From NCBI GenBank assembly GCA_905147135.1, contig LR990056.1, positions 1,746,001 to 1,810,000 of the forward strand: DNA of 64,000 bases. Reading direction: 5' to 3'. Positions 10,601-21,712 of the stretch are shown here, one piece after another. This stretch comes from Blastobasis lacticolella. Taxonomy: Eukaryota; Arthropoda; Insecta; Lepidoptera; Blastobasidae. The notes beneath the pieces were generated by a model. The model was not told where the DNA came from. It ran no database searches and saw only the letters and a program-made list of their open reading frames with translations. Numbering within the stretch: the stretch's first letter is position 1; each line of letters begins with the position of its first letter. The position numbers and the translations under genes were made by a program.

Positions 10601-13600
10601 AAATCCGTCTCCTCCGAGATGAGAGGCTTGTCAGCTAGGACCACCTCTTTGGCAGCGGCCGGGTCCGTGGATAGGAGACGCCAGTAGATGAAGCCGCGGT
10701 CTCTGTGGGGGAGGATGGGTGGGCGTTATAGAAGGAACGAGTAGTGCGGTCGAGCGTGGATATTTAAATTACCAGAAAGTTATATTGTTAAAGTTCTCTT
10801 TATAGTAAAACCGGTGTCTTAAAGATCGTAACACGCCGTTATACCATAACGTAAAAAGCCCAAAATCTCCAATTATGTACGCTTAGATCATTTAAACTAC
10901 GCCACGGGTTAGATAACAGATAGACTCAAGAGGTAGGTTTGCAAACAAGAAAAAAAGGGGTAGATAGGAGTAAAGTAGGTCCCCCTAGTTGTTTTATAAT
11001 TTATGGTGCTAACCTGAGGTCAGGATTATCGGAGTCCTGCGTGGCGAGGCTCAACACATGTTGTACGAGCTCCTGCGTGTCGGCCGGCCGCTTCAGGAAC
11101 AGCTTCACTACCGCCGTCAACAGCTGGAGTTGCACCTGGGAGACGACAAATAAATAAATAAAATATTAATTGAGTCGGATAGTATATATGACTGTCAATC
11201 GTCAGGTAGGATACGGACGGGAATGGAAAGAGTAGGGTGATATAGTGAACAGAAACGGACTACGCCCGACGATGCTAGGCAGAGCCGGACCGCGGCAGGC
11301 AATGCCAGGCAGAGTCGGACCACGCCTGTGTCTTAAAATGCCAGGTACCATAAAATGTCTATTACCAAAGTAATAATAGCATCGTACGATTCGCATTTGG
11401 AATGAGCTCCTAGCCAGTGTTTTCTTTGGAATAACGATTTCAAGAGGTATATTAGAAGTCTCTTCAGAGGCGGGCAACGCATTGCTAGCTCCCCTGGTGT
11501 TGCTGATGTCCATAGGCGGCGGTGAACACTGCCCATTAGGTTGCTCGTTTGCCTGTTTATCTGTAGTTAACATAAAAAAAGCATACCTGTGCGTTCTCGT
11601 CGTGGAATCCTTCGAGGAACGAGTCGAGAAGCTCGTCCGCGTTGTCGATGCGCTCGGCGTATTCGCCCACGATCCATACCTGGCAAGACATAAGATCCAC
11701 GTTACAGTGGTACATTTTTCATACAAATTGTATGAAACCTTACATGTCAATTCTTTCCAGAGTTTGTCGTTTTTAAAGAATGTTTGTGCAATTAGCCGTT
11801 AGTAAATGTATCCAATTGAGCGTGAAATATATTTCTACGTGTTAATAATATGAAACAAAGCAATAAAATAACAAAAATTATATAACCACAAACAGCGCCA
11901 TCTGGCGGCGACTTGTTTTTTCTTTTCAATTGAACTGCATTATTTTATATTATCAACAAGTAGAAATCCATTTCACGATCAATTGGCTACATAGTATAAT
12001 ATAAACCAAATACCATTACTAAACACTCAAACGAACGAAATAATTCTTGATCGTAATCAAGGCTGACCGAGCACAACCGGGATATTGACGCTATGGTGAT
12101 GATTGTTTTTCTTTCTTAGTATGATGCTAGACGCCGCTGTCAGTATATTAACAAAGCACTCACCATAGAAGCCCTAGCCTCAGGCTCGTCCAGCGTATCC
12201 AGATTCTCGCACAGCGTACTGATGATGCTCTCGTACTTGTTCGGATACTTCCTGAATATGTCCTTGATCACCACAATGGCTTCCTGCACCACGTAGTTCA
12301 CCTTCGTCTGGATCAGCTCCAGCAGCGTCGACACGCAGCGCTCGGCCGAGGGTTCCACCTGGGGAAGATATGGAGATAGTATAGTATAGGAAACACATAG
12401 TTATCAACAGTTCAGAGTCCAAGTCCTGTTTGGAGGTCAGTGTTTCAACCCTATTGAGCCATTATGTTATGTGTTTGTGGTGTTATTGTGTGTAAATAAA
12501 TGTTTTCTATTTCTGTTTCCATTTCAAGTTCGTGTTATAACATAATGTTTTAAACTATCGCGGTTATTTTAACACATTTTAAATTTTTAAGGGTATGTTC
12601 CGGGCTTCCTACCATGTTGACGAGTAGCCCGATATTTTGACACAGTTGCACGCATCATGGTCACGGGACGACTACTCGTCAACAAAGGTACGCGGTAGGA
12701 AACCCGGAACATACCCTTGAAATAAGTTCGTGTTTTGGTATAGGTACTAGCTATATGGTTCTCTTAGCTTTATTTATCCCTTTTGTAATTGGCAGTACTA
12801 CTTATATCTAAACTTTATGGTAAGCAAATGCGATTGCTGTAAAGCTGTAAAATAAACAAGCTTCAATTTCAGTCTCTGACAAGTTTTGTCAATTATCTTA
12901 AACTGACTGTGCGAGTTCGTAGCCGCAGCAAGTGGCAGCAGTAGACGTCATCGAATAACTTTTGAATTGCGCTGCCTACGTTATACTGCAAACCCGATCA
13001 CAATGAAGAAATAATTGCTTGGCGGCAGAAAAAGGTGGTGACACTTACTCAGGCGGGCTCCTCATAGGCTGACAGAGTCCTGCCGCCTGATACCAACCTT
13101 GGAAGAAACCGAGGCAATAGTATGGCTGACGTTTCTGAATTTATATTTGTGTATTGTTATTGTTTCTCGTGAATATACGAATAAATAAATAATACCAACC
13201 TTGATGGCGCACCGGCCGATGGCCCTGACGGCCTTCCTAACGAAGTCCACATCCACTTCAGTAGCGTACTCCTTCAATTCGCCAAGCACCTGAGCGATGT
13301 TGGCTTGGGACGCCAGCCGGATCATTATGTCCAACTTTTCAAGCTTCACGTAGATAGGGTCGTTGTATTTCACGAAGAACACCTGGGGATAAGAGGTGAT
13401 TGTCATCACAGCCCATAACAGTTCTCTGCAGGACTTAAACTAGTAAAAGACGTTCCGTTTTGGCTGGTAACGACCAACTGTCAGTTGCAGTTGATACTAA
13501 TCCTTACGCTTGTCCCGAACAAAGCATACCCTGTGGCATCCTGCTTCCCCTTATTCTAAGATCTTCAATCCGCGAGTTGACTAAATGTCAAATCAGTAAC

Positions 13601-16600
13601 TCTTTGTGATCTGTCAAAACGAATCACTTATATAAAACTCGCATGAGATTGAACTGCGATGTCATTGTACAAATGCGTCAAATGTACTCCTTTCCGCCAT
13701 TTTACTTTATTAAAAAATTATAAATACGTTTTCATTTATTTTCTTGTACTTTCCAGCATTCAGCTGGTTCTACTTGAAGCTTTTTAATAATAACCTGGTT
13801 ACATAATTTAATTTGAACACAATTCAAAGCATTTATTGCATGTTACATGGTTACAATAAAGGTCATAAAAACTAACGTGCTCAAATGTAACACCCAGCAA
13901 TTTGGGATATATCCAGTGCTTCCTTACCTTCATCTCATGCTTCAGTATATCAGGCCTCTTCTGCACAACCAGATTAATATTCCTCAGTGCCACGTACTGC
14001 ACCTCGGGCTCAGCCGACAACAGGGTTACCAGCGGTGGTGCCAGCTTCCGGGATAATGTGCCAACCAGCTCAGTGTCAGCTGACACCATTTCCATGAGCT
14101 TCATCAGGACCTGGGGAGGACAGTAATGGAGTTAGAGAAATGGTTGCATTAGATAGTATCTCAACGAGTCTAGGACAAAATGTGTTCCTACATTGTATAA
14201 AATAGAGGAGTTTTCTTCTTACGATAGCTTAGATAGAGATTTATTTCCAAAAGTAAAGAACAGAGGAAACCCGACAAAAAAAAAAGAAGACCTAATATAC
14301 CTCCATCGTGGAGGTATATTAGGCGCGGCGTGATCCGCTCACACACGGAGTGGGCTTCGCGGGGAGTAGCCATAGCCTCACCTTGACGGCGGACAGCACG
14401 ACGGCGGCGTTGGCGTGGGCGAGCCGCGGCGTGATCCGCTCACACACGGAGTGGGCTTCGCGGGGAGTGGTCATAGCCTCACCTTGACGGCGGACAGCAC
14501 GACGGCGGCGTTGGCGTGGGCGAGCCGCGGCGTGATCCGCTCACACACGGAGTGGGCTTCGCGGGGAGTGGTCATAGCCTCACCTTGACGGCGGACAGCA
14601 CGACGGCGGCGTTGGCGTGGGCGAGCCGCGGCGTGATCCGCTCACACACGGAGTGGGCTTCGCGGGGAGTGGTCATAGCCTCACCTTGACGGCGGACAGC
14701 ACGACGGCGGCGTTGGCGTGGGCGAGCCGCGGCGTGATCCGCTCACACACGGAGTGGGCTTCGCGGGGAGTGGTCATAGCCTCACCTTGACGGCGGACAG
14801 CACGACGGCGGCGTTGGCGTGGGCGAGCCGCGGCGTGATCCGCTCACACACGGAGTGGGCTTCGCGGGGAGTGGTCATAGCCTCACCTTGACGGCGGACA
14901 GCACGACGGCGGCGTTGGCGTGGGCGAGCCGCGGCGTGATCCGCTCACACACGGAGTGGGCTTCGCGGGGAGTGGTCATAGCCTCACCTTGACGGCGGAC
15001 AGCACGACGGCGGCGTTGGCGTGGGCGAGCCGCGGCGTGATCCGCTCACACACGGAGTGGGCTTCGCGGGGAGTGGTCATAGCCTCACCTTGACGGCGGA
15101 CAGCACGACGGCGGCGTTGGCGTGGGCGAGCCGCGGCGTGATCCGCTCACACACGGAGTGGGCTTCGCGGGGAGTGGTCATAGCCTCACCTTGACGGCGG
15201 ACAGCACGACGGCGGCGTTGGCGTGGGCGAGCCGCGGCGTGATCCGCTCACACACGGAGTGGGCTTCGCGGGGAGTGGTCATAGCCTCACCTTGACGGCG
15301 GACAGCACGACGGCGGCGTTGGCGTGGGCGAGCCGCGGCGTGATCCGCTCACACACGGAGTGGGCTTCGCGGGGAGTGGTCATAGCCTCACCTTGACGGC
15401 GGACAGCACGACGGCGGCGTTGGCGTGGGCGAGCCGCGGCGTGATCCGCTCACACACGGAGTGGGCTTCGCGGGCGTCGCGCGGACTGTAGTTGGAGAGC
15501 GCGTCCAGGATGAACACTTGGCCCCATTCGGTGCACTCGTTCAGTGCCGTTAGCAGCTTGTTTATGGTGGGCGCGTTCATTTCTGTGAATGGGGTGGGGG
15601 GGTGAGTGGAATCGCTTTGGTGTTGATGTCCTGGTTGTACGCGAGGACCTTTAACTATGATTCAAGGTTTGGCAGATCAGGTAATTACAGTGGAGCGACT
15701 GTGATCTTCCGTGCCGGACCGTGTGGTGTCCGGCAGAGTAGAATAGCACCAATTCCTTACACTAGTGGGTATCGTACAAGGCGACTAATGTTTTTGAGGC
15801 TAAAAATCTAAAGTCTCCGTAGGCTGAAAAATGGGCGGCAGCGTCTTCCATTTTTATATATTTATATCACTGCTATCTCCAATCCCCTTGATGATGATGA
15901 TAACTGCCATCTGACCTCTGTGGCTCTGAGAACTATGATCTACAGCTTCCGGGGACCTAGACACTCTTTGAACAATTCAAGACCTCGTTGCGGTATTTGT
16001 AGGATGGGGTGGGTGTGCTCCGGTCCTGGGGCCTGTCATTGTGTGTTTCTTTCCTACTTTCCTGCCCCCACCTTTTGACGATTGAAAGAGATATTGAATG
16101 TCCTACTCAATAATGAAATTTTGTTTGATATAACTTAATATAATTTAATATTTTAGACTAGCCAATGATGTAACGAAAACCGAAATGGACCTATCTCAGC
16201 ATTACGAGCTTTATTTTATTTTTTTAACAAATATGACATACCAACTAAAGGATGCCCGGAGACGCTAGCTTCGTTGATCTCCGAGAGCGCGGCGACCGCG
16301 TTGGCCACCACCATCGGGTTGGAGTCGCTCAGCAGGTCCTTCAACTGGTCCAGGAAGCCCTATAGATGGGGAAGTGTTCGTTGAAGGAAGTTGTGTTTCT
16401 AACGGAATAGAAAACTAGGACCAAGATCTTAACCAATGCTCTTGCGGCGAGGGAAAACATCGTAAGGAAACTTGCGTATTCAGGCGACGGAATGTGTAAC
16501 CAATCCAGGAGGATATTGGCTATCTCAGTAGACAGTTGAATTTGACATTTAATAATCTTACACTACTCTAATTTGGTGCACGCTATAGACAGTGGTCAAC

Positions 16601-19600
16601 GTAGATGTGTGGAATTATCTAATGTCAAAATCAGTTGTCAACTGAGTTAGACAATAGCCCCGCAGGTCCTGAAGGTCTTGGTCCTGGAAGTTTTGACCAT
16701 GGCTATCTTTCAACTAAACTCTTTTACATCTGAACAAGTTTGCACAAATGGAAAACTTTGAAGGACAAACAAACGCAACTTTTCTTAAAAAAATTAATTT
16801 AATTTTATATGGAGTCACGGGCAAAATCTAGTAAACAAAATTCTGACCTGATCCTCGACCATGCTCGACGAGATATCGTACAATTTGGCGACACACACAG
16901 CAGCAGTCTTCCTCACGTACGGGTCTTCATCTTTCAGGCACTTCCTCAGTGGTTCGCAGAGGTACTCAGTGATCTTGTCCACCCGTATGCAGCCCATGGT
17001 GCGTACAGCCAACGCTCGGATCAGAGGGTTGGAGTCCTCACAGTCCTGGGGACGGGTACAGTGTTTGGTAACGGTATGTGTAGCGGGGTTCAGAAAGCAA
17101 TTTCGGTTAAGCGGTTACACTAGAAGCAGGCAGGGATGTGGAGTGACCAGGTTTTTGGGTATAAGGCTACTCGACTTAATGTATCTTACTAATATTGAGA
17201 TAAGTATTGTGAATTGAGGTCATATGTATTACTTAAAACATAATAGAATTAAAATCGTTTTTTATTTACTGGACATTTATGTAGTCTAACTTTTGACTAT
17301 GACGTAGAAGGAATATACTGAGGAATAAAGCAAACATTATGGTTCATAGCAAATAGCGAAGAAAGACTTTTATATTGGGTGCTTACCTATGAAATTGGCG
17401 TTCTTAAGTATACATTTGCTCAAATATTTTAAGTTATTCATAACATATCAAAAATAATATATGGTTTCAAAAATAAATATTAATGGTTTATAAAATTAAA
17501 TTTAAAAAATCCTTATGTTTTTATAAGGGCTTTCAGTTGTAATCAATTTTATCTCATAAACCAGGTGTAATTTAATGCAGAAGATAGTTAGAACAATAAA
17601 ATTGTATGCGCCAGTTAGCTCAATGTTGTCTGATTATATCTACAAAGTTTCATTGTAAGCAGATTTACTATTTCCAAGAAATTGAAAAAATTGCTAGTAC
17701 GAAAATTACAGTTTCCGTCAATTTCGCCATACAAAACGCCAATTTCATAAGTAAGGACCCAATACGTGTAAAGGACAGATTACAATCAATTTAAATAAAA
17801 TATTAAAGAAGTCCCCAGTCACTCCAGTCTCAGTAGTAGGTACAGCAGAATCTCAATGCAGTATAGTATCCAAAATACCCAATAGGAAAGAGTACGCAGG
17901 AAAGGTATCTGATACATCCACAACTCAAACACCACACTCTCGAGTTTCTACTGTATGAATATCATTAGCCAATGTGCTTCTAATCAGTTGATAATGAGGC
18001 ATGGATTCCATTACAATAAATACAATATAATAATGACATAATATAATAATAATTCACACATATTTTTTTGATATTATAAATCTTGCAGACATAGAATACA
18101 GTTTGGCATATAAAATGTAGACTTACACATTAATGTTGTGCTTGCGAAAAGTAAACTAAAATTCACAACTGTCAAGAGGTCTCCATGCATTGGAACCCTA
18201 TTCATGCAGAGTGGACAAGACATTTCTCGTGCTAAAGGAACCCATTATTATACATAATGTCCAAATGTGTAAATCTACAGGAAAGAATGAACTTTTAAGA
18301 TGAGTCGATTGCTTTTTTTCAACGGTAAAATTACCTTAACAAGCTGGTATGTTGGTAGGTCCTTCCACCCATCATAATATGGTATAGTAGACATTAAAAA
18401 CGATAAAAAATTCAAGTCACACACACACTTAACTACGCTACGTGTAGTTATTGCAAAGTGTTACTTAGAATAAAATGAATCTTGAAACTTTTGTTGCACA
18501 AGAATTTTACTAAATATTTTTACGAAAATAGAACAGTATTTTTCATCAGAATAAAATATTATAGCTAAACGTCTGGGCCTAAACCAAATTTTTAATCAGG
18601 ATAAAAACTGTAACACAGGTATAAGTTCCAATTATAAATTTTTTATTTTGTACCTTTTACCTTAAAATAATATGAATATCTTCAATGTATTCATACAACT
18701 TTAGGTCTTACATCTAAGCACTTAGAACCTATTGTTAGAAAAGCTTGTAAACATCCTACAAATTAATAACAGAACAATACATAGGTATACATACCTTGAC
18801 GAATGTGTTTACAGCCATTATAGCCATATCTGGTTGTGATTTGGCGTAGTTCATGAGATACAGGTACACTAATTTCTTGAGTTCCAGATTGTCTGTCTGC
18901 ATGCAGTTGACAACGTCGGGAAACAATGCTGAGACATCTTTGCCAACTGTCATTGAGGCTATGACCTGAAGATCACAAAAATCATTCATTTGCTCTGTTA
19001 CCCAAGAATTTTTTTTATAATCTTTTCAGTTTTGAGAAAGGCTGGAGGTGGATACTGGACGCAAACTAAGAAGTGGGTGCATTAGCACTCATACATAATA
19101 AAAATGTGCCATAACAATCATACACTATTTTCATTTCTGTGTACTTCCTTACCTAGGCCATAAAAGTATACATTTCATTTGGGAGGGTCATTATCAGAAT
19201 CATAGCCCATAATAGTCCAAAGCAGGACTTAGGGCCTCTCCCACAAAAGGGGAAGTTGTCATAATCTCTACACTTGGCACGCAGGTTGGAGACCAGTGTT
19301 ATGAATATAACAATGGAAAATGCTGTTGCCCATTTTCCAGCCTGTGGACACTCTAGATCTCTTACCTCAAAAACATTAGTCGCCTACGTATGACACCTAC
19401 GAGTGTATGGGGTTGGTGCTATTCTACACTGTTTGACACTGACTACATGGCTTATTATACTCTGCCAGACACCACACATCCAGGAAAGCTATTTGGGACG
19501 GTATTTGTGAATGAGTATTTTTTAAAAAAAATACAATTGACATTATGTTAGGTTGTTTACAATTTGGGCATCAATATTATGTACAAGATTCAGGTAACTG

Positions 19601-19936
19601 ATGGTTCATTTATATGGTAGAGTAATGTACTGTACTGATGATCCGATTAGGGTTTATTTGCTAGAGTCGTCAGCCTGAATTCACCCGAATCTGGGGAATC
19701 TTTGTACTTTGTAGTTCCTTTACACCAACAGTACAAGTCACTTGTGTTAAGCAATAGGAACTCCAAAATTCTACTAGGTTGACGACTCCCCTTCAAAAGT
19801 TCTACGAGAATCTACTAGGATGACTCACTTTCTTCACTGCTTCTTTCTTCTTCTCCTTTTTATCACTGTTCAACTCGGACTTCAGCTCAAATATCTCCCC
19901 CTTCTTCGTAGTCGTAAAGTACTTTGAATCAGTCAT
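4199..19936 (-). CDS. AP-1-2beta: AP-1/AP-2 beta-adaptin, complete 16-exon gene
   Basis: Exons from 5' to 3' are 19936-19829, 18965-18795, 17045-16848, 16359-16242, 15582-15392, 14110-13928, 13382-13200, 12358-12164, 11679-11587, 11135-11014, 10702-10512, 8545-8454, 8003-7739, 6862-6745, 5428-5302 and 4600-4199. All have AG/GT borders and matching phases. They sum to 2757 nt, 918 residues, the usual beta-adaptin size. The N-terminal trunk (about residues 1-584) is a helical repeat solenoid with [16 protein letters not shown]. The Ala/Gly/Pro hinge (about 585-700) has a clathrin-box-like LLSMD at 622-626. The ear (about 705-918) ends in [17 protein letters not shown] and AYESIIKS. The protein is a large subunit of clathrin adaptor complexes at the Golgi/endosome and plasma membrane. 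Drosophila uses one beta subunit for AP-1 and AP-2, and that is the likely situation here. Confidence 0.95.
4820..5270 (+). repeat. Decayed copy of the PAXIP1 exon-intron repeat
   Basis: Bases 4820-4906 match the PAXIP1 exon end (CTAGCGCC, GTTCGCAGCGGTGCC, GGCGATTGTAACGTGAGT) with stops and indels. The GATCCC(A/T)CAGGGTTCTG intronic motif recurs at about 5155, 5190 and 5240. It lies antisense inside the last adaptin intron. Confidence 0.6.
5302..5428 (-). CDS. AP-1-2beta: Beta-adaptin exon 15, ear
   Basis: 127 nt, [18 protein letters not shown] to MDPLNNLQ. Confidence 0.9.
5650..5862. repeat. Fold-back MITE, family B
   Basis: The ends are inverted: AAGGGTATGTTCCGGGTTTC on the left and a degenerate complement on the right. 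Better-preserved copies are at 12540-12722 and 59648-59796. Confidence 0.65.
6248..6720 (-). mobile_element. RTE-like retrotransposon 3' fragment
   Basis: Minus-strand translation in two frames gives [16 protein letters not shown] and [13 protein letters not shown], the usual C-terminal end of RTE-clade polyproteins. It is frame-broken and 5' truncated, in an adaptin intron. Confidence 0.75.
6745..6862 (-). CDS. AP-1-2beta: Beta-adaptin exon 14, ear sandwich
   Basis: 118 nt, [19 protein letters not shown] to AIQLNKN. Start of the appendage beta-sandwich. Confidence 0.93.
7430..7660 (+). repeat. Dispersed repeat, family C
   Basis: It shares AACTTCC.CGGCA, ACGATCAACTGTCGG and CTTGCCAACATTGGCGGCT with bases 44215-44385. 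Function unknown. Confidence 0.55.
7739..8003 (-). CDS. AP-1-2beta: Beta-adaptin exon 13, hinge with clathrin box
   Basis: 265 nt, [16 protein letters not shown] followed by an Ala/Gly/Leu-rich hinge and [18 protein letters not shown] fits the clathrin-box pattern L-hydrophobic-x-hydrophobic-D. Confidence 0.92.
8454..8545 (-). CDS. AP-1-2beta: Beta-adaptin exon 12, hinge start
   Basis: 92 nt, [20 protein letters not shown] to VIPNQ. RKSLPxR-type hinge start, as in other beta-adaptins. Confidence 0.9.
8697..8930 (+). repeat. SINE-like element with tRNA-like head, family D
   Basis: It begins GACGACCTGAGTGGTTCAAT. A fuller copy on the minus strand ends at about 56520 and has a clear B-box GGTTCGATTCC. 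Confidence 0.55.
9205..9297 (+). mobile_element. RTE-like 3' end fragment
   Basis: Reads RWTDDLVKA then a GATGAT tail; a short remnant of the same 3' end as at 6248-6720. Confidence 0.5.
9639..9704. repeat. Perfect 31-bp hairpin
   Basis: Bases 9639-9669 are the exact reverse complement of 9674-9704, with a TGAT loop. Confidence 0.9.
9713..10131. repeat. Long-TIR MITE-like element
   Basis: Left end AATGAGGAGTTTCCA...TAGATGGCGCC...AATTTTGGTAAT and right end ATTACCAAAATTG...GGCGCCATCTA...TGGAAAACTCCTCATT type complement. AT-rich interior without coding potential. Confidence 0.6.
10155..10325. repeat. Short inverted-repeat element
   Basis: CAACAATTCTCTGATTTCA near 10161 is inverted as TGAAATCAGAGAATTGTTG near 10299. 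Probably a small MITE. Confidence 0.55.
10512..10702 (-). CDS. AP-1-2beta: Beta-adaptin exon 11, end of trunk
   Basis: 191 nt, [20 protein letters not shown] to PPTAFVE, phase 2 in and 1 out. Confidence 0.94.
11014..11135 (-). CDS. AP-1-2beta: Beta-adaptin exon 10
   Basis: 122 nt, [19 protein letters not shown] to DSDNPDL plus a split Arg codon. Confidence 0.94.
11587..11679 (-). CDS. AP-1-2beta: Beta-adaptin exon 9
   Basis: 31 codons, [18 protein letters not shown] to HDENAQ, phase 0-0. Confidence 0.94.
11700..12045 (+). repeat. Dispersed AT-rich repeat, family E
   Basis: Shared in order with 23945-24240: TTGTGCAATT, TTCTACGTGTTAATAAT, AACAAAGCAAT, GCGCCATCTGGCGGCGA-like and CTAAACACTCAAACGAA blocks. 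Confidence 0.6.
12164..12358 (-). CDS. AP-1-2beta: Beta-adaptin exon 8
   Basis: 65 codons, [20 protein letters not shown] to EPEARASM, phase 0-0. Confidence 0.94.
12540..12722. repeat. Fold-back MITE, family B
   Basis: TTTTTAAGGGTATGTTCCGG on the left is inverted as CCGGAACATACCCTTGAAAT on the right. An internal ACGAGTAGCCCGATATTTTG segment is partly self-complementary. Confidence 0.75.
13200..13382 (-). CDS. AP-1-2beta: Beta-adaptin exon 7
   Basis: 61 codons, phase 0-0, [20 protein letters not shown] to AIGRCAIK. Very highly conserved trunk segment. Confidence 0.95.
13928..14110 (-). CDS. AP-1-2beta: Beta-adaptin exon 6
   Basis: 61 codons, phase 0-0, [17 protein letters not shown] to PDILKHEMK. 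Contains the conserved [20 protein letters not shown]. Confidence 0.94.
14291..14323. repeat. Perfect 15-bp inverted repeat at array edge
   Basis: CCTAATATACCTCCA, a 3-base loop TCG, then its exact complement. It abuts the degenerate end of the 101-bp array, as expected of a fold-back template switch. Confidence 0.8.
14325..15474 (-). repeat. 101-bp tandem array of exon end plus 5' splice site, about 11 copies
   Basis: The block CATAGCCTCACC recurs at 14371 and then every 101 bases to 15381. Each unit carries about 80 bases of adaptin exon 5 and its GTGAGG donor. Copies are almost identical. The leftmost differs (GTAGCC for GTGGTC). Because 101 is not a multiple of 3, extra copies would shift frame if included. 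Only the first donor in transcript order (at 15391) keeps the normal protein. Confidence 0.95.
15392..15582 (-). CDS. AP-1-2beta: Beta-adaptin exon 5, source of the 101-bp array
   Basis: 191 nt reading [20 protein letters not shown] to AVVLSAVK. Its last 80 or so bases and the first 20 or so of the intron are the unit of the tandem array that follows in transcript order. Confidence 0.93.
15716..15895 (+). repeat. Family A repeat, partial
   Basis: Begins CGGACCGTGTGGTGTCCGGC and stops early with a GATGATGATGA tail; it lies in the intron upstream of adaptin exon 5. Confidence 0.7.
16242..16359 (-). CDS. AP-1-2beta: Beta-adaptin exon 4
   Basis: 118 nt, phase 0 in and 1 out. It reads [18 protein letters not shown] to SGHPLV. 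The split Glu codon is completed by exon 5. Confidence 0.92.
16431..16530 (+). repeat. SINE-like fragment
   Basis: GGGAAAACATCGTAAGGAAAC and CAGGCGACGGAATGTGTAACC match the SINE body seen at 388-672. Confidence 0.5.
16848..17045 (-). CDS. AP-1-2beta: Beta-adaptin exon 3
   Basis: 66 codons, phase 0-0, [18 protein letters not shown] through SSSMVEDQ. Trunk repeat core. The intron before it (17046-18794) is AT-rich with no recognised content. Confidence 0.94.
18795..18965 (-). CDS. AP-1-2beta: Beta-adaptin exon 2
   Basis: 57 codons, phase 0-0, [17 protein letters not shown] through MAVNTFVK. Trunk helices. Confidence 0.93.
19196..19478 (-). repeat. Family A repeat
   Basis: Minus-strand copy: CATAGCCCATAATAGTCCA at the left end and TCTGCCAGACACCACAC at the right end, in adaptin intron 1. 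Confidence 0.7.
19829..19936 (-). CDS. AP-1-2beta: Beta-adaptin exon 1 (start codon)
   Basis: It encodes [20 protein letters not shown] and the Lys-rich segment up to EAVKK (36 codons). This is the conserved beta-adaptin N-terminus, which fixes the start. The donor is GTGAGT. Confidence 0.93.
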
Positions 19937-21402
19937 TTTGACTGTTCCTCACAATCTCTACACTATTAATCTCGCACAATACTGGTAGAAACCTTCTGTT
20001 TACAGGCCCTTTCGCTGAAAAATCGATAAATTTATGTAAATTTTACTTGACAGTAGGCGGAACAAATTTTACGGTAACTTCGTAAGTATGCAATTTTCGA
20101 ACAATTTTTTTTTTAGAAATCTATTGCAACGTTTAAATTGTAATGTTATCAAAGGAATTATTATTTTAATTATCGTGAATTCAATAGCAATTATGAAAAC
20201 TCACTTTTTCTGACACGACACAACAAGGGGCGTACCGACCACAGATTACTATCGTAAGATACGTAGGGCTTCCAAATTGCCAAAAGTCATATGAGAAAAT
20301 CGATGTCGATAAAGTACATTTCGAAACAAAATTAGTATTTTGATGTCCATTTCACACGCGTTATTGCGATATCTGATCCAAAGTACATTTTTTATTTTGT
20401 CGCACGATATCTATAATACATCGATCTTATAATAGAAGTAGGACAATTCACTCGCGTTATTGCGGACCATGGTGTGGAACATGGACTTATCATATTTAAC
20501 AGGACTGAGTACTCTTCGGTTAAAAACGAGCCGAGCAAATGGTGTAGAACAGAGGCCGTAAGTATGTCTCTTTCTAATAGGATGACCACATTATTTAAAT
20601 TTCATGGAATATCCATGGATAAATATCTATTTATAACATATTATCTGTCTAATAAATACTACGTGCATATGTTATATACAGGGTGTTTCATAATACATGT
20701 ATAAAGCCGAAAGGGTGTTAAAGTATAGCTTGCAAAGAGTACACCGGCGACTTCATAAAATCCAGACATTGAATTTTAATTTTTATAAAAAATCTTCGTT
20801 TTTAAAGAAAAATAACCATATCGACTACGTTGATGCGCAGCTCTATTTCAAGTTGATGATCCTAGAAGGAGAAGTTCAATAACCGCGTGCGACCCCTATG
20901 AAAAAAGAGCAACCTCCTTAAGCCTAGTACCAGGAGCCTAATGCTACGTACACACGCACCGTTGGCGTGTGCCGGCCGGATCGCCGCGGCGATCCGCAGC
21001 GCAGCGTGGCGGTAACATCAAACAGATAGAAGCAATCGACCAAACGCAGCTTGGGCGGATACCGAAGGCCAACGAACAAATGTGCGATTACGAGCCCGAA
21101 TAGGTTCCCAAAACTCCCAAAGATCGTTTGCTTGACCACGAAATGCAATTACCTATTGGACCTTAGAAATCCAAATCGGCCGACAACGCTTCGTTGGCGT
21201 AAGTTGAGTGTGTACACACCATAAAGAAGAGTTTAATAACCTCGCGCCATTCATAACAAAACAAACGAACCTCCTACATCTTGCTACCAGGCGCCGAACT
21301 AAATGTTACCTACTTATCTCCATGAATAATCTCTACCAAATTAACTAGGAACTTACCTACACTAATTATTTTCAATAGGTAGGTATGCTTAAATAGTCGG
21401 AG

Positions 21403-21712
21403 CGTCGTCGGTGGCCTAAGGTTACGGTATCCGAGTCGTACGCGAGAGGTACCGGGTTCGACACCCGCTGCCGCCACGTACCAGTGACCTTTTCTGACGG
21501 AAAACATCGTGATGAAACCTGCACATTTAGGCGACTGAATGTCTAACCATGATTTTAATCTGGTCAGGTAATCAGGTTCCCCTGGTAGCAGGGTCAGGCA
21601 GGATTCAGGACTGTCAGACGTAATGACCAGAAATGCGAAATCCTGGATCATGGTCAAGGCGGACCCCAGGCCCTCGTGCGCGAGAGCAAAACCAGGTCAT
21701 TAACACCGAGAT
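21403..21712 (+). repeat. tRNA-headed SINE-like element, fullest copy
   Basis: The head has GTGGCCTAAGG (A-box-like) and GGTTCGACACC (B-box-like). The body has AAACATCGTGATGAAACCTG, CCTGGATCATGGTCAAGGCG and an ATTAACACCGAGATGAT end. Confidence 0.75.
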
